Assembly: GCA_021292105.1 (NCBI GenBank)
Contig: CM037866.1
Coordinates: 2,898,607 to 2,962,606, forward strand
Source of the DNA: Anadara kagoshimensis
Lineage: Eukaryota > Mollusca > Bivalvia > Arcoida > Arcidae
Direction of reading: 5' to 3'
Length of the DNA: 64,000 bases
Positions 1-36,117 of this stretch are shown here, piece by piece (position 1 is the first letter of the stretch; each line of letters begins with the position of its first letter). The notes beneath the pieces were generated by a model. The model was given only the letters and a program-made list of their open reading frames with translations. It searched no databases and was not told where the DNA came from. Made by a program: the position numbers and the translations under genes.

Positions 1-112
1 AAGTTGCCTGGATTTATGTACCCATGCAGATTTCTAAACATAGTTCTATGTACCCCGACAAGTTAACCCATCGCTATGCGAGAAATTCTTTGAAGGGTGA
101 CAATGCTTCATA
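1..112 (-). mobile_element. Fragment of inverted-repeat element M7 cut by the window edge
   Basis: TTCTATGTACCCCGACAAGT, CTATGCGAGAAATTCT and TGAAGGGTGACA match, in reverse, the element at 55822-56090. Confidence 0.65.
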
Positions 113-287
113 TACAAATGACCGACCCCTATAACCATTTAACATAATATGGTACATTTGCCAGATTAAAGTTGTTCTACAATTTTTTAATACATTCAAT
201 ACAAAAACACATTTCCTTTTATTCCTTGACATTTCATAAAATGCTAAAAATGTTCAAAATATAGACTTCACGCCCAACACTAGAGAG

Positions 288-612
288 AATTCATTAATAT
301 CATTCCTGTTGGAGCAAGATATTTTTTAATAAAAGGGGGATAACTTTTATTCATTGCATGTGACCAAAATTTAAGCTTTCATAGGACATTTTACCCCTGA
401 AAATTTATATCCAATTTAAATCAATAAAATTATTTATTTTGTGGGACAGAATTCAGATATCATTCCTGCTGGAGTAGGATATTTTTAATAAAAGGGGAAA
501 AACTCTTACAATATTCATTGCATGTGACCAAAATTTGAACTTTTATTAGACATTTTACTCTTGAAAATTTATATCCAATTTTAAGAAATAAAATTATTTA
601 TTATGTCTGAGA
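288..612. repeat. Tandem duplication, about 165-bp unit
   Basis: Two diverged copies each with ATATCATTCCTG, TTTAATAAAAGGGG, TTCATTGCATGTGACC and AAAATTTATATCCAATTT. Downstream of the TMEM145-like 3' end. Confidence 0.8.
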
Positions 613-1356
613 GAATAACATGTAACAATGTATATATATATATAGGTCATTCCAATCTGATGGCAATGTATACAGCAACTCTTCTCTTTAAAGTGTAGTA
701 GGTGGGCGATTGTATTCAGGCATTACATACAGTTATAACTTGTTTAAGTTGTATAATTTCACCTCATGTTTCTAAACACATTGCCATTACTTCACTCTAC
801 TTCATTTGAAAAAAAAAATCACCCTACTTCATTTGAATAAAACAAAAATTTAACAATCATAATATTTTTTAAATAACAGAAGTAAAATTCAATTTACAAT
901 AAAAACAATAAAATGTGTAAAATATACATCGTCATAGTAACCTACATTTTCATAGTAACCTCCTACGTCGTCATAGTAACCTACATCACATTACAATTTA
1001 ACAGTTTCTATGCAGTTGAATCTCATAATCTTGAACTTTGAACTAAAAGTGGGGTAAAGGAGGGTGGGAGATGGGGGTCTTGGAGTTGTGTACATTGCAA
1101 CCACTTTTTAAAACTACATATATATATATGTCTTGTTCATGCTATATGGATTTGTCAAATAGTTATTTATTAATTTTTGAAAATGTTTTCCAAAATCTGA
1201 AACTATTTTTCTCTAATTAAATAAAATATCTTGAATATTCAAAAATTCTGAAGAAGGGGAGGGGGTTGAACAAGTTCATTAAATTTCATATCTCATTTCT
1301 GCCACTATTTCACAATTATATACAACAGAGACTGACTACATGGGTAAGTCAAATGT

Positions 1357-1362
1357 TTTATT
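1357..1362 (-). terminator. Candidate poly(A) signal AATAAA of the TMEM145-like gene
   Basis: AATAAA on the minus strand about 140 nt past the stop codon at 1502. It is the nearest canonical hexamer I noticed. Confidence 0.35.
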
Positions 1363-1501
1363 ATTTTTTTTTTATCTACCATACCTGAAATTATTTGGTT
1401 CAAAACAACAAGATTCCACTGTGGTCAAAAACTGTCAATAATATTTAAATTTAAAAAAGCTTAAAATCAATGCACAGAACCGTAACTGTATTGTCAATCA
1501 A

Positions 1502-25704
<24,203 letters not shown>

Positions 25705-25768
25705 CTTCACGACAGAGCGAAAATGAAAGTCCTGTCAACCGACGCCATTCACTGGAGGATTTACTGTA

Positions 25769-25778
25769 GTCACGTGAT
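25769..25778. promoter_or_regulatory. E-box GTCACGTGAT upstream of the TMEM145-like start
   Basis: Extended CACGTG palindrome 65 bp upstream of the initiator ATG. GTCACGTGAC-type sites are bound by USF and by TFEB-family factors. The same decamer recurs at 63629 and 63715. Confidence 0.4.
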
Positions 25779-26814
25779 CTGCGTCATGGTAATTATGTAC
25801 ACTGTGGTTTTAACAGCTTGAGTGGGATGAATAATCGATATATTGTGAATTAGAAATTGAAATTGGATATTCAAAAACAATAAACACGTGCATAATTTAT
25901 TCCATAGATATACATGATGTTAAAACAAGAAGATAAGTATGGAACGCCGACACTGCCTTAAGTAGTGTGAATTATCAAACGTGATTTGATAAAAGCATTA
26001 CATGTACGTTCTGTGCCGGGACATGTCCTTAAGTTATTACGTTATGCCGTCTTTGTTTCATATTATGTGGACATGCTATTTCAGTGGCGTAGCAAGGGTT
26101 CAAGTGTTGCAAATGTACGCATAATTGTTAAAATTAACTGATTGCGAGCGACGAGGTCTCCAAGCTTTAAAATATTCATTATGCTATTTATCATACTAGT
26201 AGATGCATACATATTTTTATCACGGTGTGAAAATTTATAAATGCATTTTGGTCATAACAACTTGAATTAGACAATCAGTGTATAAATACCCAATTAGCAT
26301 ACGCTTTGTCTTCGTCTCTTTTCGTTGTTTCTGATTATACTGAAGATATCAACAAATTAATCAAAATTTATTTCAATATCTGGATGTATATATGAAGGAA
26401 TGCTAATGATTGGAGTTACTTATCTACCGCTGTGGATAGCATTTCTTTCGTTTACTTGAACGTCTTTATATATAGTATCTGTGGTGGGGACATAGGGGTT
26501 AAAAAGTGCAATGTGCATACAATAATTTGTTCTCTCCAATGCAAGACAGTTGCTCTTAGGCAGTTTATCATGCTGTATCAAACGGTTGCCACATTGCTAC
26601 ATTCTATATTTGTACTTCTCCTTTAAATTTACCCGGACAGTCAAGATTTTGGGTCAAATGCAGTAAAGATTTGTAGTTCTAATCAATTATCATGAATATG
26701 GTTAAGTTAAGAAGAAAATCAAATTCTCAGCTAGAAATCGATCCTCAGGTTTTACCAAACGCTCGTTTAGGTCGATTATCAGGTGACACAAGAACGTACA
26801 ATACAAATTAAATC
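25779..26814. other. Upstream intergenic stretch of the TMEM145-like gene
   Basis: No gene recognised. GTATAAATACCC at about 26279 resembles a TATA box for a plus-strand start, but I found no convincing downstream reading frame. Confidence 0.4.
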
Positions 26815-27140
26815 TACCACTGCGGTAGCTCAGTTGATAGAGTGCTCGCTCCGTAGGTGGGAGATCGTGGGATCGAGCCCCGACCGGGTCTGACCCAAGA
26901 CTTGAAAGTGGGTAGTGACTATTCTTTCGCCAAATCTTCGGAAACGAAAGTCACGGTTCTTTCGGATGGGAAATTAAAATAAACAGGTCCCGTGTCTTGG
27001 TAGGCTTGGCACCATAAAGAACCCTGCTGTATAATGCCATCAGCCAACGCACAGGCAAAATTTCTGTACCTTCGCCTATAGCCGGCGACGTCTCGATATA
27101 AGTGAAATATTCTTGACCGTTAGACACAATTCAACTCTAT
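26815..27140 (+). mobile_element. SINE family A, full-length copy
   Basis: Best-preserved copy. tRNA-like head GCGGTAGCTCAGTTGATAGA...GATCGAGCCCCGACC; body CGAAAGTCACGGTTCTTTCG and CTTCGCCTATAGCCGGCGAC; 3' tail CAATTCAACTCTATTGAAT. Confidence 0.85.
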
Positions 27141-27283
27141 TGAATAATTTAGGGTCTACTACAGGTGGGTTTGCTCTATCTTGTTGGCGACCAATCAGTC
27201 TTGGTTTGTAAGGGAGAATGCCAGATTCATTGGCCATTGGTGTAGAGAATCAAATACTGTAGGTTGTTTCTTTCATTTCGTAG

Positions 27284-27359
27284 AAGATGAATTACCGCCT
27301 GACTCTCAGTTGCTGCTTCGAGAAGATCAAGTGACGGTGACTGTGGCGTGCCATTCAAG
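27284..27359 (+). other. Isolated exon-like island of unknown gene
   Basis: 76 bp with coding-like composition, bounded by a good acceptor (TTTCATTTCGTAG) and donor (AAG|GTAACG). One frame reads EDELPPDSQLLLREDQVTVT followed by VACHS. It lies in the intergenic region, on the plus strand between the TMEM145-like promoter and RBBP5. I could not find partner exons or recognise the peptide; it may be an exon of a missed gene or a captured gene fragment. Confidence 0.3.
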
Positions 27360-27547
27360 GTAACGATATTGCATGGAAGATGTGATTACTCATTGTTAAT
27401 TACATAATAAAATGAAATCCAAGAATCAGAACAACTTGTTACCCTAATTTAATATTTCGATTATCACTTAAGAAATTCTAGAGGGAAAAGCAGATTTCAG
27501 ATCCCGGGACGGGTCCGACTGTAGAGTAATGACTTTACTTTTGCCAA

Positions 27548-27885
27548 GAGTTGAGTTCAGTACTGGTGTTTAACGTCCCAGTCAAGAATATTTCACTTAT
27601 TTCGAGACGTCGCCAGGTATGGACGAAGGTGCAGGTATTTTTGCCTGTGCTTTGTGTTGATGGCATTATGCAACAGGGATCTTTATCGTGTTACGCCAAA
27701 GTAACACGGGACCCCGTTTATTTTAAGTTCCCATATGGAGGAATTGTGACTTTCATTTCGTAATGCCGAGTGGTTGGTGAAAGAACAATTACTACCCACT
27801 TTCAAGTCTTGGGCCAGACCCGGTGATGGGTTGGGGTTCGAATCTACAATCTTCCGATAACGGAGCGAGCACTCTACCAACACCC
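27548..27885 (-). mobile_element. SINE family A, nearly full length
   Basis: Body GACGTCGCCAGGTATGGACG and TGCCGAGTGGTTGG; head at the right end (GAGCGAGCACTCTACCAACA). Confidence 0.75.
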
Positions 27886-28010
27886 ATCATTTAGAAATGA
27901 AAGTCACAGGCCTTAGGGACGATAACTATAAAAGCCCAGTTCCCGTGTAGAGGCAATACCTGTAGCTGGTGACGTCTCAATGTAGGTGAACTATTCTTGA
28001 CAGGGATATG
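27886..28010 (+). mobile_element. SINE family A fragment, head to head with the preceding copy
   Basis: GAAATGAAAGTCACAGGCCT, CCTGTAGCTGGTGACGTCTC and GGTGAACTATTCTTGACAGG; internally deleted. Confidence 0.6.
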
Positions 28011-29550
28011 ACAGCAAAGTATTTGAAATGTTATAAAAAAAACTGGAAAACTGGTCAAATTGAATTAGTTAAATCGGACAAATTAGTTAAATCGGACGAA
28101 TTAGTAAAAAAAAAATCTCGTTTGACCTTTCCACGCCGCCATACCATTGTAACCAATATCTGACTTTTGATGGAAACAATAAGTTTAAATCATATGCTTT
28201 GATAATATAAGGGGTTGTATTTAAGAAATTAATGCAAAACCCCGAAAAAAAACGCGGTGAAAATTATTCATGATAATTTCAATATATAATCCTGATCCAG
28301 GAGGTTAAGACAAAAGTTTCCTTATTACGAAAATTTCACGACAAAAACTTGTGTAGCATCTTTAAAAATTCCCAACATAGCGAATGAAAAGAAGGGACAA
28401 GCCTCTGGCAAGGGGTCTCTCTACACATCTCATTGAAGTCCGTCAATAACTCTCGACAGTAAAACACTGCTAATTCGAAGGCAGGAAAAAATAACACACA
28501 TGCCCAAGTATGCATTTAATTACAACTAATATTCAGGAAAGGGGCGACAGTTATTGAATCCATCTAATTGTTGACATTTCCGTGACAAATAATACGAGTT
28601 CGTGTCGCGTGTTTTTCCTTACATTTTTTCAAAAGCTGCATAAATTTTATCGCCAAAAATGTAATCTTTCTTTGTGAAATGGAACCTCAACATTACTGTC
28701 TCCCCCTTTATAAAACAATAAAGTGGTCAAACGCATGGAAAAAGGTAAATCCGGGTACTGTTGAACGTTTTCGCAGGCAGTGATCACAACAGACAAGAGC
28801 AGACGAGTAAAAGCATGTGATTTTTTTTCTCCTGTTATGTGGATGTCTATTTCTTCAAACTACAAACCAAAACTACTTTTAAAAGTATTGTCAAATCGTT
28901 GTTTTATTTTCTTTATCGGGGAAATTCCCACATGTTACAATATTGTGAATTGATTTTTTAAAAGGCGAGAATTGGATTTGGGGGGGGGGGGGTGTTAAAA
29001 TTTGAAGTTAAAATATTCATTCAACATGTTTTGCAGCAGACATTTTGTGAGAATTTTGTCTGCTGGAAAAATTATTGGGAACAATTATAATGTGCTATTT
29101 TTTCTTTTCAAGTTCATTCAACATGTTTGTAGCAGGAATTTTGTAATTTTTTATCTTCTGAAAAAAGTCATTGTATATTTTTTTGAGACTGAAGACTTTT
29201 TGTGTATAACTAGGATCCCCATTGTAAAGCTATTTTCACAATTTTGTGAGTAAGGACAATTAGATTTAATTTGCTAGTATATCAGTTGTTTTGGGAATTT
29301 TTGTGGTCAAACTAGTTTTTTTTAGTTCTCTTTTCCTAAGGATAAACTACCATTTGGTAGTAATTTTAACCAAACATAAATGTGTACAGAATTTGATAAA
29401 ATCAGTAACAGGAAGTAAATTGAAGAACAATCAAAACACTGTGTTAAGTTCCGTTATTTTGTGTTTAATATAAAAATAACATGCAAGCCTAATATACTGT
29501 ACACTTGTAATATATACAATTACTGAAATATCAATATCTACAAAACTCTG
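28011..29550. other. AT-rich intergenic DNA
   Basis: Only short chance reading frames; a duplicated AAATTAGTTAAATCGGAC motif (28063-28100) and a G run at 28981. Nothing else recognised. Confidence 0.55.
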
Positions 29551-29551
29551 G

Positions 29552-29975
29552 TGTAGGCAAACAACATTGACCTGTCACCTTGACCTTTAAACTGTCCACT
29601 TGATCTTTTATTGTCAAGTTGACCCTTCAAAATCATATACAATCATCAATCCAACACATGGGTAGTGTTAGGTTCGGTAGTTAATACAATAACAATACAG
29701 TCAAACCTGTCTATAAAGGCCACACAAGGGAACCATCGAAAGTAGCCTTTATATACAGGTTCAAATAATATGAATAAAGAACAATTTGGATACAATTCTA
29801 CTGGTCTTTATAAGCAGGTGCCCCTTATTAAGAGGTGACCTTTAAGGCAGGTTGAACTGTACACGTTTCCTGTGGTGTAGATGAAATAGATACCTGTGTT
29901 CCCTTCACATAAATGTACTGGTCCATAATAAATACCAAAGGTCAAGTGGACAGGTCAATGTAGTTTGCCTATAGC
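29552..29975. mobile_element. M2 element interrupted by an M1 element
   Basis: GGCAAACAACATTGACCTGT (left) and ACAGGTCAATGTAGTTTGCC (right) are the M2 ends. An M1 copy (29695-29862) sits in the middle, so M1 is the younger insertion. Confidence 0.75.
29695..29862. mobile_element. Inverted-repeat element M1, complete copy
   Basis: ACAGTCAAACCTGTCTATAA at the left is mirrored by TTTAAGGCAGGTTGAACTGT at the right; core words TTGGATACAATTCTACTGG. About 168 bp. Confidence 0.8.
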
Positions 29976-31900
29976 ACATTGCATTTGACCAAATACTGTA
30001 TAAAGAGAAAAAATTGTGATGTATTAATTTTCACAAATTTCCAAGGTCAAGTCTTAACCACGAAAATAAGTTTTCCACATGTTAAAAAATGGAGGGGGGG
30101 GGGGTGCTTTCCTATACTAGCTCAAACGTGAATGTTGAACTGTGAAAGTTTCTACCACAAATATTTCTTGTTATACAGTAAAGAGTTTTTCAGTTCTGGT
30201 ATTCATTCATTTAAGTAAAATTTAACAAATATTGTATGCTTAAACTTTTAAGTTTGGTTGAAGGTGGTAGGAACTCGTCTGTAATATAGGTGTTGAAGTT
30301 AAATAAGTTAAGGTGTGATGACTGTCCTTAAAGACAACCTATTACATACAGCTCCACCTGTTGTCTCAATGCCAAACATTGCGAGCAAGCATGACCTAAA
30401 TATCTCATTACAATAAGTTCAATCTGTAGTCTTGATGCCAAACTTTTTGTTGATAGCATTAAATTTTTTAATCTCTTTAATATCTCCTTGTAGCTTCTAT
30501 CACCATGGTTACATAGGTGTGCATTTCAATTCTGTACAATGTTATCATCCTGTAACCACATCTTCTATGTTTATTTTCCTGATTGGCTGGTCTCTGTGTG
30601 AGGACAACAACATCCTGAAAATTATCTCTTCAACTTCATGCAGTTTTACAATCTATCATACCTAAAATAAGAAAGAACATTTGTATTTAAGTAAGAGCTT
30701 TGTAATTCTGCAATATATCCTAATTCAATTGTTGGCATATTGTTACACCTCTACAATGCAGACTGGCAAAGAAAGCAACATACAATCTTCAACTGAAGCT
30801 TTAGATCTAGTAAAAACAACACAGCAAATATGTACAGTTCTCATTCTAGAAAGGGACCATGAACCTAAATATCCAAACATCTATAGCAACAAGAAAAGGG
30901 AGCATGAACATTTTTCATACATGCCATATTTTTATGGGAGCAAACTGTGAGATTGGTGGCAATTTTAAGGAAGTTTTGAAAAAAATAAGGGAGGTTTTAC
31001 GTAAACCTGTAATCCCCACAATTTTCGCGTATTCTTAGGTTTTTTTGACAACTATAAATGCTATTGTATTTTGTCACAGCATAATGTCTTTTTCAGACTT
31101 TGATCTTTCATCTGAATTTTCATGAAAAATAATTAAGTGTTCATTACATTATATGTAATATTTAAAAGATTTGCATTTTGTCAAGACATTAAATGATACA
31201 ACACCAGAGTAGATTTTTATTACAAATAAGTTTCCTTTTTTTCATTTTATCAATGAAAAATTTATTCATTAGATACCCACAGTACATATTCAAGACTTTT
31301 TATTATTAAGCTACAAGTAATACTAAATAGAAAATCCATGGGAAATAAGATCTTATATAGTTTAGTACATTTTTTTATTCAACTGTTCAATGAAAGAATG
31401 TGTTTATTTTTTGTCTGGAAAAATAAATAAGTTACATAACAAAAACCTGCTTTCAGATGATCATTTTATCAATGAAAAGGTTTATTCATCCAAACAATCA
31501 CCATGCAAACAGTGTCAAATGACTGATTCTGCCATGTGCTTTTGTTTACTTTCTGTAGAAACATGATTATTCCCCTTGATATACTTTATACATGTTATTC
31601 AAAGCAGACTGGTTAACGACCATTTTATCGGGTTAAGAGTTAAAACATGGATGCTACAGCATGACTTTTAGTGGTCACTTCAGACAGCTTAAATAGTCTT
31701 TTTCTTGAAATTTGGGTATGTTTAGAAGAAAAAAAAGAGATCATGATTTTAATTGCGTTATACAGCCCTCATTTAAATAAGGAATACATAAAAAGGTAAT
31801 TATTTCCATCTGTCTTGTGCTATTCACATCGTTTTCCATCCAAAAAATTCCCTGTTCAGAAAAAATAGTTTCTGTCTGCCTCTGGTGCCGGATATCTGAA
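29976..31900. other. AT-rich intergenic DNA
   Basis: Short open frames near 30432 and 30681 have no recognisable domain or splice context. A degraded TTCGCG-type repeat lies around 30000-30170. Nothing else supported. Confidence 0.5.
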
Positions 31901-32105
31901 TGGAATTTTCACAGAACAGAACAGTACAGAACATAAACTTTATTGCATAAAGTACATGTACAAAATACTTATTGCAAAACAGCATATAAAACATGTGACA
32001 ATATGGCAATTATGATAATAAGTCAACATGTGTATATATAAATTTAAAACATGTATAAATCACATAAGCAGCGGAAGAACATACTAAACTTTGATAACCA
32101 GATAA

Positions 32106-32735
32106 TTAAATGCGCTCTTTTAAAGCAAAATAAATGTATTTAGCGATATTATACTGTTTTTTAATACTATTTGGAGATATTAAAGAAAACAACTTAGATA
32201 TATTTGGCCAATGGCAGTAGTAACTAGAAAAATACTTTAATCTTAGATGTCTATACTTAGGACAAACCAGTAGAAAATGATATTCATCTTCAATAACCGA
32301 CATAGTACAATTGCTACATAGACGAGCATTTCTATTAATATTAAAATATCTTCCAGTTTCAACATGTAAATTATGTGAACTAATTCTTAAATGTGTAAGA
32401 GAAATTCTATATTTTGGTTCCTTTATGTTTAACAAATAATTTTCAAAAACAAAAGTACATTTGATTGAATTATAAAAAGATAACTTCAGTACTGAATTCC
32501 TTTGTGTTTCCCATTTTTGAATAAACTGATCATAAATTCTTTGTTTAATTAGGGGAATATTGGGAGTATTAAAATCCTGTGTATACCATATTTCTGAAAA
32601 ACCTAAATTACATAAAATTGTTTTTACATGAAAAGCCCAATTCATTCCATTATATGTATTATTATGTTCAACATCATGTCTCAACATTTGATATACCCTA
32701 TATTGCAAACTGTCTTTATCACTAATTACTTTTGA
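32106..32735 (-). mobile_element. LINE fragment, C-terminal end of a non-LTR retrotransposon ORF2
   Basis: An open frame of about 200 residues ends KERI* and contains HLRISSHNLHVETGRY, then CSNC and EDEYHFLLVCPKY. This CxxC...HxxxxC pattern is typical of the zinc-binding region downstream of reverse transcriptase in jockey/CR1/I-type LINEs. The reverse-transcriptase and endonuclease domains are missing, so the copy is 5'-truncated near 32760. The frame is still open, which suggests a fairly young insertion. The 3' untranslated tail probably runs down to about 31900. Confidence 0.75.
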
Positions 32736-32956
32736 CCAATAGTTTAAAATATATTCGTAACGCTTGCAATAAAGAGGAAGTCACAAAAAGGAACAATTTG
32801 TGTAATTGTTTATTTATCTATCACATGATAAATCCATACACGTGTATCTTAAATTAAATGACCAAGTACACCATGAAGGTGACAACGCGTGTCCACTTGC
32901 CGATTAGGGGATTATCTACGGTACATTGCACACGACTTTGGACACTTCAAACCATG

Positions 32957-32962
32957 TTTATT
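32957..32962 (-). terminator. Candidate poly(A) signal AATAAA of RBBP5
   Basis: Minus-strand AATAAA about 245 nt downstream of the proposed stop at 33205. It supports, but does not prove, that the gene ends here. Confidence 0.3.
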
Positions 32963-33204
32963 CAGTAATCATCCCAACTGATTGGCGTAGCTTGTTTGAA
33001 AAAAATTAAAGGGAGACATAGCAATTTCCCGTGAGAAATTGATCTCACGCCAGGAGTTTCAAAAATAAACAAAAATCCGTGAGGTTTTGTCTCACGGCGT
33101 GAGATATGGCATGTATGATTTTTCAAATGAAACAATATTAAACTAAAACTGAAATAACTGAACCATATCAACTTTGACAATTTGTGGTTCACCATGCAAA
33201 ACAC

Positions 33205-36082
33205 CTACATGTTTTGTTTGTCTTCAAGGGGAACAACATTTTTTTTACTCACATTATCGTCGCTGCCTTTTAATCTGTCTCTATGTTTAGTTTTGTCAGA
33301 TTTTGGTTTTTGCTGTTTCGGGCGACTTGTCTTTTTATTCTGTGCTTTTTCATTAGGTTTCTTTACATTCAACAATGGATGAATTTCTGTAAAACCAAAA
33401 AAATTATTATAAATATTTTTCCATTCCTGGTAACCAAAATCGCCATTGGCTACTAGTTTCTGAGAAATTCTTTCAAAAAGTAACCTACATTAGTGAATTT
33501 GTGAAAAAGACTATATATGTATTTTCACAAACTTGGAAATTTGGTTACAAATAATTTTCAATTTGTGGAATCCAGTTATGACTATCAATTTGATCATCAG
33601 TTTTCTGTAAATAGGAAGGAAGAATGTCAATCTCTCACAGTATTAGAACTGGTGGCCATCTTGGAAATGTGACATCTAAAAGTGAAATATTATAACAATG
33701 GGATTTGCTGCTTTACCACATGATCAATACCTCTTAAAGTTTGTACAAAATCCTGTGGAAAATGTTTACATCACAAATTCCTGGAAGAATGTTGTTTTTA
33801 TGGAAATACATCATCTTATGCTATTCCATATCTATTGGAAATAAGTTTTCCATACAAATGTTAAAAAGTATCACATGGACTGGCGGCAAACCACATTAAC
33901 AAAGATTGAGCTTTATGTGAACAAATTATTTCCCTTTTAATGACATAGAAACTGACTGGTAATCCCTTTTGTAAATTATCATTGAAATGCAACACGTCCA
34001 GCTATCTCTGGGATTTCTAAATGAAATATTGGACCATGAAGATTATTCATGTGAAGTTTTATGACAGTTGTTCAAAGCCATTATGAGATATGGCCCAGAC
34101 ACAATTTTACACAGAGAGACAGACAGACAAGGTGATTCCTATATACCCCCCTAAAACTAGTTTTTGGGGAGTATAAAAAGCCAAATATAGTTTTTATAAA
34201 CATGTACAAACCATCAAGAGGTGCGTTTGGAAGATCTACATTAACATCATTAGATTTTGCTCGTTTCTTTTTCGGCGATGGTGTTGTGTCCTGTGATGAG
34301 CTGCTTCTTTTCTTTTCCTGTACTGGTGCCTCTTCTGGCTGAAAACAACAAAAATGTAAAAATAAATCTCACAGGTCATACCATGATGTCATTAAATGTT
34401 ATAAATGATGTCATATATGTACAAATAGTCACCATATGTAATGATATCCATTGTTAGTAACAACACTTTAAAGAGGAACCTGTCTGAAGTGCCCAAGAGA
34501 GACCCCAAGGGGGGAGAGAAAAAGAGAGATTCATCAGTACTTACGGCATCTGAAGGTAATGGCCATCCTTCTTCCGGTTCGTCAATTTCAGGTGATACAG
34601 GTAAATATAAAAGTGCTTCTTCGTCCTCCACCTCCTCATCACTAAAATATTAAACAAGAACAAAACTGAGGATGTAAAGTATCCAAGATAAACTGTCAAA
34701 AGAACAGTGGACCACCAGCACAATTAGCTCATCAAAAAAAGACTGTCAGAAGATTTGTTGGTGGTAAAATTGTTTAACGCCGCATCAGCAATTATCCAGC
34801 TATGTGTGTTATCAGCAAGTTGTATTAATCTCTAAGAATTAATCTTAGAACAAGTTTATGTGTGTATGAGATGTGTGATCTGACTTGTACTAGCAGACAC
34901 TCAGGATGCCTTTTTGTTCTTGATGTCAAATTAAATCTCTAAACAGTGTTAACAGTCCATGATTTGAATTTTAACGCATCACTGACAGTGCCAAATTGAC
35001 ATTTACAATGCAAATTAATATGACATCAATTGACATTCCTATCTTTAACACGAAGGAATGGGAGTTTTGTTGGTTAAAAACTATCAACAGCCCATAAACT
35101 AGGAGGTTTTAATGCCTAAATCCTACTCACAGAGATCCTAGTGTGTGAGAGTCTTGTGGTATAAATATTAAGTTCCAGAAATGACACTGTAACTCCTGTC
35201 ATTGTCCCCTGTTGTGATTGAAGGAAACTCTATACATACCTGCTTACAAAAACTTGTATTGGTGTTACCATGGTAACATCTACTTCCACATCTTCTTCAT
35301 CAGGACCTGTGTATAAAACATGGAAATTTTAATCAGGCAAAACTTTATGTCTTTCAGTCAAAATTCTATTTTCTTATTCTAATTTTGATATTAATCACAT
35401 CTTAATTTTTGAGACAGTTTTTTTTCAAACATAACAATCAAATTTGGTATAAAACAAAAGATCCAATATGGCCCTTGAGGTTCAACTGACATTATAAATT
35501 ACAACTGAGCCAGCATAAATCTGAAACATCTGGTTTGTTGCTTTTTGCTATTTATAGTAACAGTGGCCATCTGAGAAATATTCATTTACATATGGACATT
35601 AAAGGTAGTGCACCGTAAGCCTACTTAGGCTGGCGGCCAATATTGTGTATTTGTTAATATTACTAGAAATAATGTATAAATCGGGTTGCACTTTAAAATA
35701 AAAATTATTATTATTATTATTATTATTATTTAAGCAAACTTTGATCTGCACCAACCAATCTTGAGTGAGGCATAAAACAACATTACTCCACTTCACCATC
35801 CCAGAACTGACCAACTCCATATAAGTGAAAGAATCTTGACTGGGAGAAAAACACCATAACTCCATTCCACTATCCCAGATCCTACAGCCTCAATATAAGT
35901 GAAAGAATCTTGACTTTGGCATAGAACTCTCATGGACTACATCCTTCACCCCACTGACCTTTTGTTTCTTCCTTTTCCTTGTCTTCATCCTCTATATCAA
36001 ATTCAGACTCTCTCTCCTCGTATTCAACATTTTCATCAAGCTCCTTAAAATCTGGAGCAAAAGCACTCCAATTTTCCTAAAA

Positions 36083-36117
<35 letters not shown>

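Larger units (their letters stand above)
113..1501. other. Downstream flank of the TMEM145-like gene
   Basis: AT-rich, no gene recognised. Apart from the 165-bp duplication at 288-612, the candidate poly(A) signal at 1357 and short TA runs, I see nothing. Confidence 0.6.

Noticed and set aside
29002-30950. Short open frames of 60-89 residues between the TMEM145-like gene and RBBP5.
   Set aside because: AT-rich composition, no recognisable domain, splice context or conserved motif.
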